Shown: positions 20,551 to 31,190 of the stretch, piece after piece
How positions within the stretch are numbered: position 1 is the first letter of the stretch
Layout: each line of letters begins with the position of its first letter
NCBI GenBank assembly: GCA_965240325.2
Contig: OZ251222.1
Location: forward strand, 3,472,001 to 3,536,000
Direction: 5' to 3'
Source of the DNA: Rebecca billardiae RCC1528
Taxonomy: Eukaryota; Haptophyta
Length of the DNA: 64,000 bases
The notes under the pieces: generated by a model
Told to the model about the DNA's origin: nothing
Database searches by the model: none
What the model saw: the letters and a program-made list of their open reading frames with translations, nothing else
Program-made: the position numbers and the translations under genes

Positions 20551-22188
20551 TCATCGGGCACCCGCACCCAGCGCAGCCGAAGCGGAAGCAGCGATAGCAC
20601 CATGACGATCAGAGGCAAGCACGCCCAGCCCATTGTCAGCTCCGAGCGCAACAAGCGATGCGATGAGGGAAGGCGGTTCGCCCGTGCTGACAACTCCGGG
20701 TGCGCTCAGCAGAGAGCTGCTCGTACCACGCGCAGGCGCGGGCTGCGCGTAGAAAATCGTGGCCAGGATCCACGCAAGCAGGCAGCACGCCGTTCGCGTG
20801 ACTGTGGCAGCGCAGGGGCACACAGGGTGGAAGGGGCACGTGAGTGCTTCGGCGCAGAGCATGGCAGCGGCAGGATGATCGCATCGCGCGACGTACTTGC
20901 GAGCGCGCGCCACATGGGGTAGCTTGGCTCGAATAGCTCTCGGTACACAGCGTCGCTCGCGCTCTCGGACAGCGCCAGCACGTTGGACGCGTTCACGTTC
21001 GACCAGCGCCACACCGTGTCCACCTGCGCGCAGCGCGAGAGGTGGCGGAGCGCGGCGGCCAGTGGGTGAAGCGCGCGCGTTGGGCAGCATGCGCAGGGGA
21101 GAGCGGCGAGTCGCGTGGCGAGGCAGCCGCACGTTGACCAGCGTGACCACCAGCGAGGTCGCGTACAGCAGCGCTACGACGGCCGCGACCGCCTTCTGGT
21201 AGCTCGCGTCGCGCATGAGCGCGAGCGTGTCCCACTGCCCGCGCTCCTTCTCCAGGGCAGCCAGGCGCTCACTGGCGGCGCTGTGCGAGATCAGCGCCGA
21301 GATCGTGGCGAGAGTGCTGAGCAGCTGAAACGTGTGCTGCACGCCGAGCGCGGCCGGCAGGTACGCGACCAGCAGGAAGGGCCACTGCGCGCACTGCTCG
21401 ACCACGAGCGCGTGCAGCAGCGCCATGCCCGCGAGGATGCCCTCGGCGACACGCAGCGTGGCGATCAGCACGAGCCTCGAGTGAGCAGCGACGACGAGGA
21501 GCTGCGCCGTGCCAGACTCCTCGCCAGTGGCAGACATCCGCGTGAAGCCCAGCGTGTCGAGCAGTGTGCGCTTGCCCGCGGGCCTTGTGCCATCAGCCGC
21601 ACCCTGCCGGTCAGCAACGCGGTAGAATTCCCCGGTGCCAGGATCCTCCGCCCACGTGGCGATGGTCGCACCACCCGCGGCGGCACCGCCGCCCGCGCCG
21701 GGACCCGCATCGCGCGTGGGTGCGATCTCGCCTTCAGTGACGGATCCGCGTTGCGACATGAGCTCGTCGTCGTTGGGCACCATCTCGAGCAGCGCCTGCT
21801 CATCGGCCAAGCGCCTCCGAGGGGAGATGCGGTCGATGGCTGCGCGGACCACTTCTCCCGCGGCCTCTGCTGCTGTCTCGCCGCGCTGGCGACGGCCACT
21901 ACGGCGGCGATCCGCCGATGAGGGCGTGAGCCCGGGCTCAGATCCCGGCCGTTCCCCACGGCGCGGCGGGGAGCCGTCGTCGGTGCGATCGCCCGTCGCC
22001 ACAGCTTCAGCGCGGCGTCGCTCCTGACGCAAGGCCCGGCGCGAGCGTTGAGAGTCCTGGGAGAGGCCGGCAGCGCCAAGTGGCTCGGTCTCGTCCACGC
22101 CCGCCGCAGCTCCACCCGGGGATGCGCCCATCTCGAGCCGTCGCCGCCGGCGCGACGCCGGCCCGCCGCTTGATTCGACCTCCACCAT
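20551..22188 (-). CDS. TMEM237-like four-TM ciliary transition-zone protein, three exons
   Basis: Exons 22188-21133, 21023-20897 and 20801-20551 join to 477 residues; introns are 109 nt (GTGCGG...GCGCAG) and 95 nt (GTACGT...CCACAG). The first ~225 residues are charged and disordered (Arg/Glu-rich, Ser-Pro). Four hydrophobic segments follow: about 238-263 (LVLIATLRVAEGILAGMALL), 268-300 (WPFLLVAYLPAALGVQ and the next helix), 331-351 (AVAAVVALLYATSLVVTLV) and the last-exon helix ACCLLAWILATIFYA. A disordered N-terminus plus a compact four-helix C-terminus with this spacing matches TMEM237, a transition-zone protein linked to Joubert syndrome in people. Sequence identity is low, so the call is tentative; two introns interrupting the membrane half exclude simple read-through. 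Other ciliary genes in the window are weak support. Confidence 0.55.
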   Translation of the reverse strand: MVEVESSGGPASRRRRRLEMGASPGGAAAGVDETEPLGAAGLSQDSQRSRRALRQERRRAEAVATGDRTDDGSPPRRGERPGSEPGLTPSSADRRRSGRRQRGETAAEAAGEVVRAAIDRISPRRRLADEQALLEMVPNDDELMSQRGSVTEGEIAPTRDAGPGAGGGAAAGGATIATWAEDPGTGEFYRVADRQGAADGTRPAGKRTLLDTLGFTRMSATGEESGTAQLLVVAAHSRLVLIATLRVAEGILAGMALLHALVVEQCAQWPFLLVAYLPAALGVQHTFQLLSTLATISALISHSAASERLAALEKERGQWDTLALMRDASYQKAVAAVVALLYATSLVVTLVNVRLPRHATRRSPLRMLPNARASPTGRRAPPPLALRAGGHGVALVERERVQRAGAVRERERRCVPRAIRAKLPHVARARKYVARCDHPAAAMLCAEALTCPFHPVCPCAATVTRTACCLLAWILATIFYAQPAPARGTSSSLLSAPGVVSTGEPPSLIASLVALGADNGLGVLASDRHGAIAASASAALGAGAR

Positions 22189-22773
22189 CTTTGGTTACAA
22201 CGGCAGCGGCCAAGCGGGCCAGCGGCGTTGCGTGCGGGCCGGACTTTCAGAACTTGCTGAGTGATCAAGAGTCCGGGGGTAGCCCAGTCGGGAGCGACCA
22301 CCGCCGAGCCCGACTCACTGGTCACTCAGTCACTGCCACTGGCGGCTGGCGACTGGCGAAGACTGCGTCGACTCGGTCAGGAGGCCGAGGCTGTCCAGTT
22401 CTTAGAAGCTATTCTAAGCTGAGGACTCTGATGCCGACGCAGCGTACGCAAGCGCCGCCGTCGGCGTCGCACTCGCAGCGATTCTGCGATACGAATAATA
22501 CGGGCGCGGGGCCGTCGCCGCCCTCGGCGCTGACCACGGGAATGTCTCATGCCCCGGGCGCCTGGAGCCCTGTCACACTCACCGACTCACAGGCGACTCC
22601 GGCGGCGAGTTGCCGCAGTGACGTGCGCTGCGGACGGCAGCGCGCGTGCTGCCGCGGCCACACGCAGGACACGGCACCTCGACCAAGTGGAGGCAGAGCT
22701 CCCCGGTGCGTTTCGCAGCCGCCCACGGATGGCGGGGCAGCGCGCCGTTGCGTTGAAGCTCGGCTTCGGTCGG
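22189..22773. other. Spacer between TMEM237-like and ASADH genes
   Basis: 585 bases upstream of the TMEM237-like gene and downstream of the ASADH stop, both genes on the minus strand. Repetitive CACTG/CTGGCG words occur at 22310-22380. No coding homology is seen. Confidence 0.4.
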
Positions 22774-24145
22774 TCAGGCCGCCTGCAGGGCCTCCGCCCC
22801 GAGCGCCTCCGCAATCAGCACCGCGTTGAGCGCGGCGCCGCGCAGCAGCTGGTCACCGCAGACGAAGAAGTCGAGGCCGTAGTCCCCGAACACGTCGTTC
22901 TTGCGCAAGCGGCCGACCTCCACGTCGTAGTCGCCAGTCGCCGTGAGCGGCATCGGGTACTTGTTCTCGTGCGGGCTGTCCACCAGCCGCACGCCCGGAG
23001 CGCTGGAGAGCACCGCCTTGAGGGCGTCGATGTCGACGGGCTTCTCCGTCTCGACCGTCACGGCCTGCGCCGTCGCAGGAGGGCCACACGGTGCGCGCAC
23101 GACACGCCCATCAGCGCGGGCGTCCGACCCGTCCACGCGCACGCGCGCGCGCGGAGCGCTCACCTCGGAGTGCGCGCGCAGCGTCGGGATGCGCACGGCC
23201 GTGCACGAGAGCGGGAGGTCGGGCAGGTTGAGGATCTTGCGCGTCTCCCACGTGACCTTCATCTCCTCCTTGGTGTACATGTTCTCCTGGAACACGTCGA
23301 TGTGCGGGATGACGTTGAACGGCAGCGGGTGTGCGAAGATCTACACGGGACGCGCGCGTGGGGTGCAGGGCACGCAGCACACCGGGCGCGCGCCACACGT
23401 CAGCATGCGGCGGCGGCGGGCACCTCCCACGGCAGCTGATCGCAACCGACGGCGCGCGCACCTTGTTCTCGATCGGCTTGTCGTCGAGCGCGGCCACCAG
23501 CCCGTCGCGCAGCTCGTTCATGCCCGGCGCGCCCGCGCCGCTCGCCGCCTGGTACGTGGAGACGATCGCGCGCTTGATGCCGAGCAGCTTGACGAGCGGC
23601 GCGAGCGCCATCAGCAGGATGGCCGTCGTGCAGTTCGGGTTGGCGAGGAGGCGCTTGCCCTTGCCCGCCTCGGCGTTGATCTCCGGCACGATGAGCGGCA
23701 CCTTCGGGTCGAGCCGCCACGCCGACGAGTTGTCGATCACGATCGGGCCGCCAGCCGCCGAAAGCGCCTCGCCGTGCTCCTTGGAGAAGTCGCCGTCGAC
23801 GCACAGGAAGAGCACGTCCGTCGTGCGCGCCGTGTCGACGGAGAAGGCCTCGATGGCGACCTCGCCGAAGGGGGTCGACACCTTCTTGCCTGCCGAGCGC
23901 TCGGAGCCGAAGAGGCGCAGCTGCGAGACCGGATAGCCGCGCTTCGCGAGCACACCGATCACCTCGGTGCCGACCGCACCCGTCGCGCCGACGATGCCGA
24001 CGACCTGGCTGCTGGCGCTCGCGACGATGCGCGGGAGCGGGCGGCCGCCGAGCACCGAGCGCGAGAGCGGCCGCGCCGCGCCCGCCGCATGGGCGCGGAA
24101 CGCGGGCGCGCTGAAGCCAAGCGCGAGCACGACCGCTGCCAGCAT
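22774..24145 (-). CDS. Aspartate-semialdehyde dehydrogenase, plastid-targeted, three exons
   Basis: Exons 24145-23462, 23340-23164 and 23064-22774 join to 383 residues; introns of 121 nt (GTGCGC...GTGTAG) and 99 nt (GTGAGC...GCGCAG) restore [25 protein letters not shown] and [16 protein letters not shown]. The NADP-binding loop is [10 protein letters not shown] (G53-G59) and the catalytic cysteine is C172 in [17 protein letters not shown]. It reduces aspartyl-phosphate to the semialdehyde for Lys, Thr, Met and Ile synthesis. The leader [20 protein letters not shown] is a signal peptide followed by an A-P-A-F cleavage context and an Arg-rich stretch, the bipartite targeting seen for complex red-lineage plastids. 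It is head-to-head with the kinase gene. Confidence 0.93.
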
Positions 24146-24332
24146 ACTGGCTGTTGTCGTCGACGGCGGCTCCGGGCTACGCGGCTGGACCGCCGCCCGC
24201 GCCGCGGCTGCGCAACGCGGGTGGCTGGCTGGGCGTCAAATATCAGGCTCCAGCCAATGGGGAGCCGCGGCCAAAACAGGGTCCGGTGTCGCCGCCTCCT
24301 GCCGGAAACAGCGCCTGGAGCGCCCACCGGCA
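24146..24332. promoter_or_regulatory. Shared divergent promoter, ASADH / PDK1-type kinase
   Basis: 187 bases between opposite start codons. No specific box is recognised; the assignment rests on gene orientation. Confidence 0.45.
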
Positions 24333-26464
24333 ATGGATACCTCCCTGCTGCGCAAGTTTGGCCTCGAATTCAAGGCACGCGCCGCGCCGCCAGGCTCACC
24401 AATCGGTGCACCTCTCACCCCTTCGCGCCCGTGCGCGCTATATCGGTCGCCTGCGCCGCGCAGGTCTCGCTGCCTAGCCTGGGCTGCGAGCGCACGCACT
24501 GGCGCACGCACAAATGGGAGGCGGTCGACCCGGCCGCAGATACGGGGGGCAGCGGCCGTGATGAGGCCGAGAAGGCGCAGCAGGCAGACACTCGCGAGTC
24601 GGCTCGGAGGTCGTCCGCAAAGCTGCAGCTCTCCGACTTTGACCTCGGCCGCGTCGTCGGCGAGGGCAACTACTCGCGCGTGTTCCTCGGGAAGCTCAAG
24701 TCCACCGGAGAGCAGATGGCGGTGAAGGTGATTGACAAGAAGAAGCTCGAGCGGTACAAGAAGCAGGCGGAGGCCCTGATGGAGAAGCACGTGCTCTCCA
24801 CCTGCTCGCACCCGTTCATGATCCGGCTGCACCACACCTTCCAGGACCGCTCGTGCCTCTACATTGTGACGGAGTACGTGCCCGGAGGCGAGCTCTGGAG
24901 CCACTCGCAAAAGACGGGGCTGCGACACTCTCTGGCGGCGTTCTACACCGCCGAGCTGATTGATGTGCTCGAGTACCTGCACTCGCGCCAGGTGCGCGCC
25001 GCGCGTGCGCACCTGCTGCGCGTCCGCGCGCACGGCCGCCGTGCGCTCAGCGCCGCGCCGCACTGCGCGCGCGCTCCGCAGATTGTGCACCGCGACGTCA
25101 AGCCGGAGAACGTGCTGCTCGCTGCGGACGGCCACATCAAGCTGATCGACTTCGGCACGGCCAAAGTGCTCGGCGAGGACGCCAAGGAGACCTCGGGCAA
25201 CTTCAAGTTTGGGAAGGTGCGGCGTCACTGGCGCTGCCCGTGCGCACTGCCCGCCCACCCGAGCGGCGCGGACTGATGCCCGCGCACGCTTGCACGCGCA
25301 TGCGCGGATTGGGCGAGCGCAGAACTTCAAGGAGTTCGTGGGGACGCCCGAGTACATGCCGCCAGAGGCGATCAACAACAAGCCCTCCGACTTCCGCGCC
25401 GACCTGTGGTCCCTCGGGGGCACCATCTACCACCTCGTCACCGGCGCGCTGCCGTTCAAGGGCGGCTCGGAGTACCTGACGTTCAAGCGCGTGCTCGAGC
25501 TCAAGTACCGCTGCCCTGTCGGCATGCCGGAGGACGCGCGGGATCTGATCAGCAAGCTGCTGCGGGTGGAGCCGCGCGAGCGGCTTGGTGGCGGGCTGAC
25601 CGTCCCCGAACGCCACGCTGCGCTGCGCGCGCACCCATTTTTCGAGCAGATCGACTGGAGCCAGCCACTGCACGCGCAGCGACCGCCGGACGCGTCGCCG
25701 GCTGAGCGGGCGACGCCGCAGCTCGCAGCGCAGCTGCAGTCGGCGTCTCCGCTCGAGCTGCCGCCGCCCATCGAGATGCCGGCGCCCCAGCCTCGCGTTG
25801 CGCAGTCGAAGAAGCAGCGTGAGGCCGAATCGGCCGAGGCAGAGCGCGCAGCGGCAGAGCTGCAGCGCCTGGAGGCTGCCAAGCAGATGCGCGCTGCCGA
25901 GGTCGCAGTGCTCGTGCGTGCGGGGCAAGCGCACGCGCTCGCGAGCAGCTGGACAGAGGACGAGCGCAGGCGGGTTGCTTTCCACCTCGACGTGCGTGGC
26001 CAGCTCACGGAGGAGGTACGCTCGCGCCCGCCAACCCGGCCCGGCCCTCGCGCCAAGTTGACCAGCACCTGCGCCGCTCGTCCCCCGCGATGCTGACCTG
26101 CCACTCCTTCCATCGCCCGCCCGCCGGCTCGATCTGTGCATCCCGCGACCGCGCGCAGCTCCGATTCGCACTCGGCATGCCAGCGCCTGAGCCTGAGATT
26201 GTGGATGAAATCGAGCCGTTGCCTGACAGCAGTGACGAGGACGAGGAGGCCGCAGCGGATGCTGAAGCCGACCAGCACGGTGAGTCGGGTGAGCGCCCCC
26301 CGCCCGCGGCGGCGCAGCAGGCGGCGACGGTCGCATCTCCGGGGTCAGCCAGCGGCGCCGACACGGACGCTCGTAACGCTGTGCCTTCTGGGACCGGCGC
26401 CGCTCGGACTGCAGACACCGTTGCTGGTCCCAAAGCAGCGACGCAGCCGGGGGTTCCTTTGTAA
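24333..26464 (+). CDS. PDK1-type AGC protein kinase without a visible PH domain, five exons
   Basis: The kinase exons are 24540-24991, 25082-25216 and 25323-26015, with a last exon 26159-26464. A first exon 24333-24405 is my best reading (GTGCAC donor, CGCAG acceptor) and is tentative. The model gives 552 residues. The catalytic domain shows GEGNYSRVFLG (Gly loop), AVKVIDKKKL (Lys), VHRDVKPENVLL, and DFGTAKVL, a DFG context typical of PDK1. It also has NFKEFVGTPEYMPPE (activation loop), DLWSLGGTIYHLVTGALPFKGGSEYLTF and RLGGG. PDK1 phosphorylates the activation loops of AGC kinases. After the kinase domain come an Ala/Glu/Arg-rich helix and an acidic tail (PDSSDEDEEAAADAEADQ); I find no PH fold, so membrane recruitment by phosphoinositide is not supported. 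Many algal and lower-plant PDK1 proteins also lack PH. Confidence 0.85.
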
Positions 26465-26533
26465 TCATCAATGATAACGACGCCACGACTAGCTCAGATG
26501 ATCGCCGACGATATATGTAGATTATTCGACGGA

Positions 26534-26565
<32 letters not shown>

Positions 26566-27511
26566 GTAGCGTATATTATTTATTCACTAACACTATTCAG
26601 TAGTCGTATATTAATTATCATTGGCTCTGGCCTATCAGTTCAGATCACTTGATGGCACTGCTCAGACTGCTGGCCACTGGGCCTGGCTGCCATCGCCGAG
26701 CGGAAGCCCGACGAAAATACACTGCGACGCGTATATGTATATATATATTAATTATATATATTAAATAATTATATTATTTAATATATATATATATATCAGT
26801 TAGTGTAGTTAAGTTGTAATGGCCCGCGGTGCAGGGCGGAGCGCGCAGCGTGGAGCCCGCACCAGCGGGCCCGAACCACGTTTCAAAAAGATCTTTGATC
26901 AGCAAGAAAAAGGGACGGGGGCCGATTTTTAGGGCTGGCGGAGACCGAATTTCGATTTTTGAGATCGCAGTAGAGAGGTCTATCCCGGTCGAAATGACCG
27001 CGCCCACAGATTTCGCCTATTCAATCGTGGACGGCCGGGCGTGAGATTCCGTCAGGTTGTGTGAAGTTGGACGGTTACAAGTTCGATACAACATCACCCC
27101 CTTTCGAGGCTATTTTCGTCTTGGCATTCAAGGAGCGACGCGACGTTTGATGATCAAATGTTGATCGCGCAACCACAACGCAATCTTCATACTATCTCGT
27201 CCCTTGATGAATACTGGATACGGCCTTCTGAGCTCTGGAGTAGTGGAGTCGTCGCCTCGCCGCCTCGGCCACTGCCAGCACAGCCGAACGAAAGCGAACG
27301 GAGGCCGAGCGGCGGCCCGCTGCGGCAGCGCACGATCGTTCAATCCGACGGACTCAGCGCAGGTGCGCGCTGCTGCGGCGGGTATCCCGACGGTCGTCAG
27401 CGTCGCTTTCGTGCCCGCTCACCCCGCGCGCCCCGCCCTGCCGATCCCTCTTCGGCCCAGTCAGTGCGGTTTCCAACCGAGCACCGGACCGCGGACACGA
27501 ATCGATGTCGA
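26465..27511. other. Gene-poor AT-rich spacer with AT microsatellites and an interspersed-repeat-like block
   Basis: The first ~350 bases are AT-rich, with AT runs at 26538-26563 and about 26741-26802. From about 26820 to 27180 the sequence turns into complex, roughly balanced-composition DNA unlike either coding or spacer sequence nearby. It contains a 71-codon plus-strand frame (26829-27044) with no recognised homology; I read the block as a copy of a dispersed repeat. No gene is supported. Confidence 0.5.
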
Positions 27512-27912
27512 CGCTCGCGCGCGGAGAGCAGTCGGCGACGGTACGAGGAGGAGACCGCGGGGCATCCTAACGCGTGAATCCATGCGCGCGCCCGCGCGCG
27601 CCACGCCGCACGCCGCGCAGCTGAACTCTCGGCATGTTCAAGCGCGGGCGGTCGCGAGGACGTCGCGGTTCAGCCGCGTCTCGCCGAGCCTGATCTGCAG
27701 TGCGGAGCCTTGCGCTCGCGCGCGGAGAGCAGTCGGCGACGGTACGAGGAGGAGACCGCGGGGCATCCTAACGCGTGAATCCATGCGCGCGCCCGCGCGC
27801 GCCACGCCGCACGCCGCGCAGCTGAACTCTCGGCATGTTCAAGCGCGGGCGGTCGCGAGGACGTCGCGGTTCAGCCGCGTCTCGCCGAGCCTGATCTGCA
27901 GTGCGGAGCCTT
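27512..27912. repeat. Perfect 201-bp tandem duplication (two copies)
   Basis: Copy 1 spans 27512-27711 and copy 2 spans 27713-27912. I compared them base by base and found no difference over 200 bases, with a period of 201. Both keep the same reading frame because 201 is divisible by three, but the translated text (Arg/Ala-rich) shows no homology, so I treat it as non-coding. Confidence 0.9.
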
Positions 27913-28097
27913 CGCCTGATCCAGTCGGCGTGGTGCGAGCGGGTAGTCTTGGACGTTTTGTCGGGATGTGGAGCAGCCACCACGGCCATCTCGCTCGCCC
28001 AAGCCCTCGCTCGCGCCGTCCATGGCCGAGCTGTGATGGCTCATCCGCGTGCGGCGTGCTGACTGACTGACTGACTGGAGCCTCTGGCTGCACATGA

Positions 28098-29032
28098 TGC
28101 AGGCCTGTTTTATTTCTACCAGATTCCATTTACTATGTCACGGCGACAAACCCGTGCCCGCCAGTGGGAATCGGTGTCACGCCCCGTTCAGTGTACCTCT
28201 CACGGCCGATGGCGGCCCCAGCGTGCGCGAGGAATGCGATTCCTGCACTCCTCGGTGACCGGTGAGTGCAGGAATCCAGTTGCGGCGCTCGTCCGCCTCG
28301 TCGTCGTCGCACACGAGGTACACTGAAGAGCACGGGTCAGAAGCCAGATCTCTCTGCGCGCTCGCGCCCGCGCGGCGAGGCACTGGCAGGCTTGTTCTGG
28401 CATCATCTTGGCCAAGACTGCAGCCTGCCAGATGCGCGAGGACGCGTGTGCACGCCTTTCCCGCGTCATGGGTGCGCGTGGCACGCACCCTGTCGTCATC
28501 TACGCCGAGGAGGCCTGAGCAACCAGCCCACCAACCTGCCGTGACCACGTTCAAATGCAGGCGGCAAGCTGCATGCGAGCGCACGCAACGGAAGCATCTC
28601 ACGCTCGACAAGGAAGTGGCGGCGGAGCGAGTGTAGCTGGTACCGTTTGCAGCCCATCGGTTGTTCAACAATCCTGGTTCAACAACTGACACGGGCGCGA
28701 CGCAGCCAAGGCAGAGTGCTTGCAGCTCGCAGCGCGCCCGCAACTGCGGTTTGCCGCCGCGGCGCCGCGGCGATCGTCACACCGCCGTGCGCTGCGAGTG
28801 ACCTCTGTGTCATGGCGAAGCACCATGGCAAGGCTAAGCAGCATGCCTTGGCAACACCTTTCGCTACAGCTCAGCGCCCTAGTACGAACATGCGCCAACG
28901 ACGTGCCATCCCTACTCCGCAATCGCGCCGGCACCCACCACCAGCGGGCAAGCCGCCATTTTACCCGGTTTTGGCGAATGTCGCCGTTGGGGTTGGGCGG
29001 TTGGGCTCTCGTAGAAATAAAACAGGCCTGCA
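28098..29032. mobile_element. Possible non-autonomous element bounded by 22-bp terminal inverted repeats
   Basis: The 22 bases at 28098-28119 (TGCAGGCCTGTTTTATTTCTAC) are the exact reverse complement of 29011-29032. The 935-bp interval has no transposase-like frame. Obvious target-site duplications are not seen directly outside the ends. A MITE-like element or a chance-preserved inverted repeat are both possible. Confidence 0.35.
28238..28276. repeat. 13-bp-stem hairpin
   Basis: GATTCCTGCACTC at 28238-28250 is followed after 13 bases by its reverse complement GAGTGCAGGAATC. The stem is perfect. It lies inside the inverted-repeat-bounded segment. Confidence 0.7.
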
Positions 29033-29685
29033 GCGGCGCGGCAAGCAGCGCGCGCAGATCTGCGGGCGACGAGACTGGGCGAGTCCGAGTCGCAGCACGA
29101 GCTGGACCACGCGCACATCCTTTTTGCTCTCGTCCGCCGCATCCGAGCTGTCTCGAGTCTCGACGGCTTGACTGGCGCATGGGCGGGCGTTTCGCGCGCG
29201 AGCTCGGAGCTCGGACTGCGCGCTGACCGTGAGCGGCGGCTCTCACTCACTCAGTGACTGAGAGCCAGCTCTGGCGCTGATGGGCACGACGGATGCCTGA
29301 CTGCCTGACACGAGAGCCACAGGCTGATCTGCGAGCGGCGAGTCCGCGCGACGAACCGGCCGGCACAGACAGACTCTGCACCGCGGGCCCCCAACTACGT
29401 TGGTTCTGACTGACGGAAGAGGACCGCGGAACGCGGTCATATTACTTTTAAATTACTCTAGAGCTACGTACTTTATATTGACTTTCTGATTAGAAATAGA
29501 CTTCAGAAGGTCGTCGCTGCTCCGAGTTTCAGTAATCAGTTTGCATCAGCCCCGTCAGAGTGAGTGAGAGTTGCCCGCCAGTGAGTAGTGACCCGCGGGT
29601 CTGCGCCGACTGCGGGAGTGCGCCGTCAGAGTCATCTCACAGTGAGAGGAGTCTCGACTGAAGTGAGAGGAGTCGCGCTACCACC

Positions 29686-30933
29686 CTAAACGAGATGGCT
29701 GAGAATGGGCTCCTGCTCGACCTGCTTGACGATCGCCATGGACCGACCTTCCAGTGGCCGCACGAGCTTGTAGTACGCCTCGGCGTTGTGCACACCATTG
29801 TCAGAGACGGTGAGCGCCGCGTGCGTAAAAAAATCCGACACAAGCGAGTTGGAGACGCCAACCAACGAGGGCGTGTACTCGACGCTGGATTGCGATGTGA
29901 TCTGCGTGCCCAGGTCGCCCGGAACGAAGTTGCTGCTGCCGGCAATGTCGGCGCGCCCGGCCGTCGTCATGGTCAAGTCACGGCTCCGCTCGGCCTGGTT
30001 GACGTGCGCACTCGGCTGGTACCCGAGGTAGCCCGGCACGTTCTTCGGGTATTGGCGGAGCTCAGACAGCAAGATGTTCTTCGTCGACTCCTTCTGCACC
30101 GTCGTCGAGTGCTGCACCGCCCGCCGGTTGTTCGGTGCCGCGGCGATGAAGCCCGAGTAGCCCGGCACGTGTGCGACCGCCTTGGGCGTGCCGAGGAAGA
30201 ACTCGCGTGTGGATGCCTTCAGCGAGAGGTCGCGCGTCGTCATGGGCACGACGGATCTCGGGTTGAAGTCACGCCCGCCAAACGATCGGCGGTACGATGT
30301 GTCGAAGTTCTCGCGCGCCGCCGCCCGCTCGATGCTCTGGAAGTCCCTCTCGAGCCGCGCGCGCTCGGTGCTCGACGGCAGCGGTGGCGGCGGATCGTAC
30401 CCGCCAATGTTGACATGCGGACGCTCAACCTTGGCGACCATCAGGGCCTCCGCCGACTTCTCCTGCGTCTCGGTCTCGTACAGCGGGTTTTTGAGGCCCT
30501 TCGCCTCGGGGCGGATCTTGCCGCCCACGAACGGGCCCGCGCGGAGCACGCGCTCCACTTTGTCAGAGCCGGAGAGGATCTCCTGCTGGTAGGTGGTCCG
30601 CGCGACAAACGGCTTCGGCGCGTGTGTCCGGCTGTCGTGGAAGGGGTTGTACGGAGAGATCGCGCCGCTAGCCCGCTTAGCCATGTCCTTGGGGAACTGG
30701 TCGGGCGTGATCGAGAAGGCGGCCTGCGACTCTGTGCCAAGCGAGTCATCTATGACAAAGCCACCCGTGCCGCGCTCGGACGCGGACGCGCGCACTTTGC
30801 CCGTGTGCATCGTCGTATCCTTGATGGCGGGTGGAATCACCTCGCCGTTCGGGACGTACCCGGTATAGCCCGAGATCCCGCGCTGCTCGAAGCTCGCGGG
30901 CATGGTCGCTGACATCGTCGCCGCAGAAGCCAT
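29686..30933 (-). CDS. PGYxGY-motif protein, likely axonemal microtubule-associated/inner protein
   Basis: Frame ends at 29686. The first ATG is at 31053, but the ATG at 30933 (MASAATMSATMPASFEQRG) starts just before the conserved region, giving 415 residues. Three copies of a Pro-Gly-Tyr-x-Gly-(Tyr/Phe) motif occur: ISGYTGYVPNG near the N-terminus, VPGYSGFIAAAP and VPGYLGYQPSAH. Others are SGAISPYNPFHDSR and SYRRSFGGRDFNP. Repeated PGYxGY-type motifs in basic, low-complexity proteins are typical of ciliary microtubule inner proteins of the FAM166/CIMIP2 kind, which insert into doublet lumens. Exact orthology is not claimed. Divergent from the next gene. A flagellar role fits IFT140 and the TMEM237-like gene in the same window. 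Confidence 0.6.
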   Translation of the reverse strand: MASAATMSATMPASFEQRGISGYTGYVPNGEVIPPAIKDTTMHTGKVRASASERGTGGFVIDDSLGTESQAAFSITPDQFPKDMAKRASGAISPYNPFHDSRTHAPKPFVARTTYQQEILSGSDKVERVLRAGPFVGGKIRPEAKGLKNPLYETETQEKSAEALMVAKVERPHVNIGGYDPPPPLPSSTERARLERDFQSIERAAARENFDTSYRRSFGGRDFNPRSVVPMTTRDLSLKASTREFFLGTPKAVAHVPGYSGFIAAAPNNRRAVQHSTTVQKESTKNILLSELRQYPKNVPGYLGYQPSAHVNQAERSRDLTMTTAGRADIAGSSNFVPGDLGTQITSQSSVEYTPSLVGVSNSLVSDFFTHAALTVSDNGVHNAEAYYKLVRPLEGRSMAIVKQVEQEPILSHLV

Positions 30934-31190
30934 CGTCGGCGGGGGTCGAGACGCGGCGCGGCCGCTCAGAAACAGCAAATCGCGAAACGAACGTCCTCGC
31001 CAGCGCGGTCGCGTCCGTTCTGAGGCCGCGGGTCCGGTTGGGGCGGACGTCACCCAGTGCGTTCGTCAGGACTCCGCTGCGCAGGCTTGCAGCAGTGGCA
31101 GTGATCAAGAGCACACCCGTGCCGCACGGCCACAACGAGCGCTGGTGAACGTGACGCTCGTCGTCAGCGCGGCCGTCGGCCAGCCCAAGC

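Larger units (their letters stand above)
27913..29685. other. Gene-poor region with short inverted repeats
   Basis: About 1.8 kb downstream of the tandem duplication and before the stop of the PGYxGY gene. It contains a 22-bp inverted repeat pair (28098-28119 / 29011-29032), a hairpin (28238-28276), and TGACTGA-type simple sequence near 28060, 29240 and 29560. The open frames here are short, compositionally random and overlapping; none is supported as a gene. Confidence 0.5.

Noticed and set aside
28177-28743. 188-codon minus-strand frame with several Cys
   Set aside because: No homology or domain; lies within the inverted-repeat-bounded gene-poor region.
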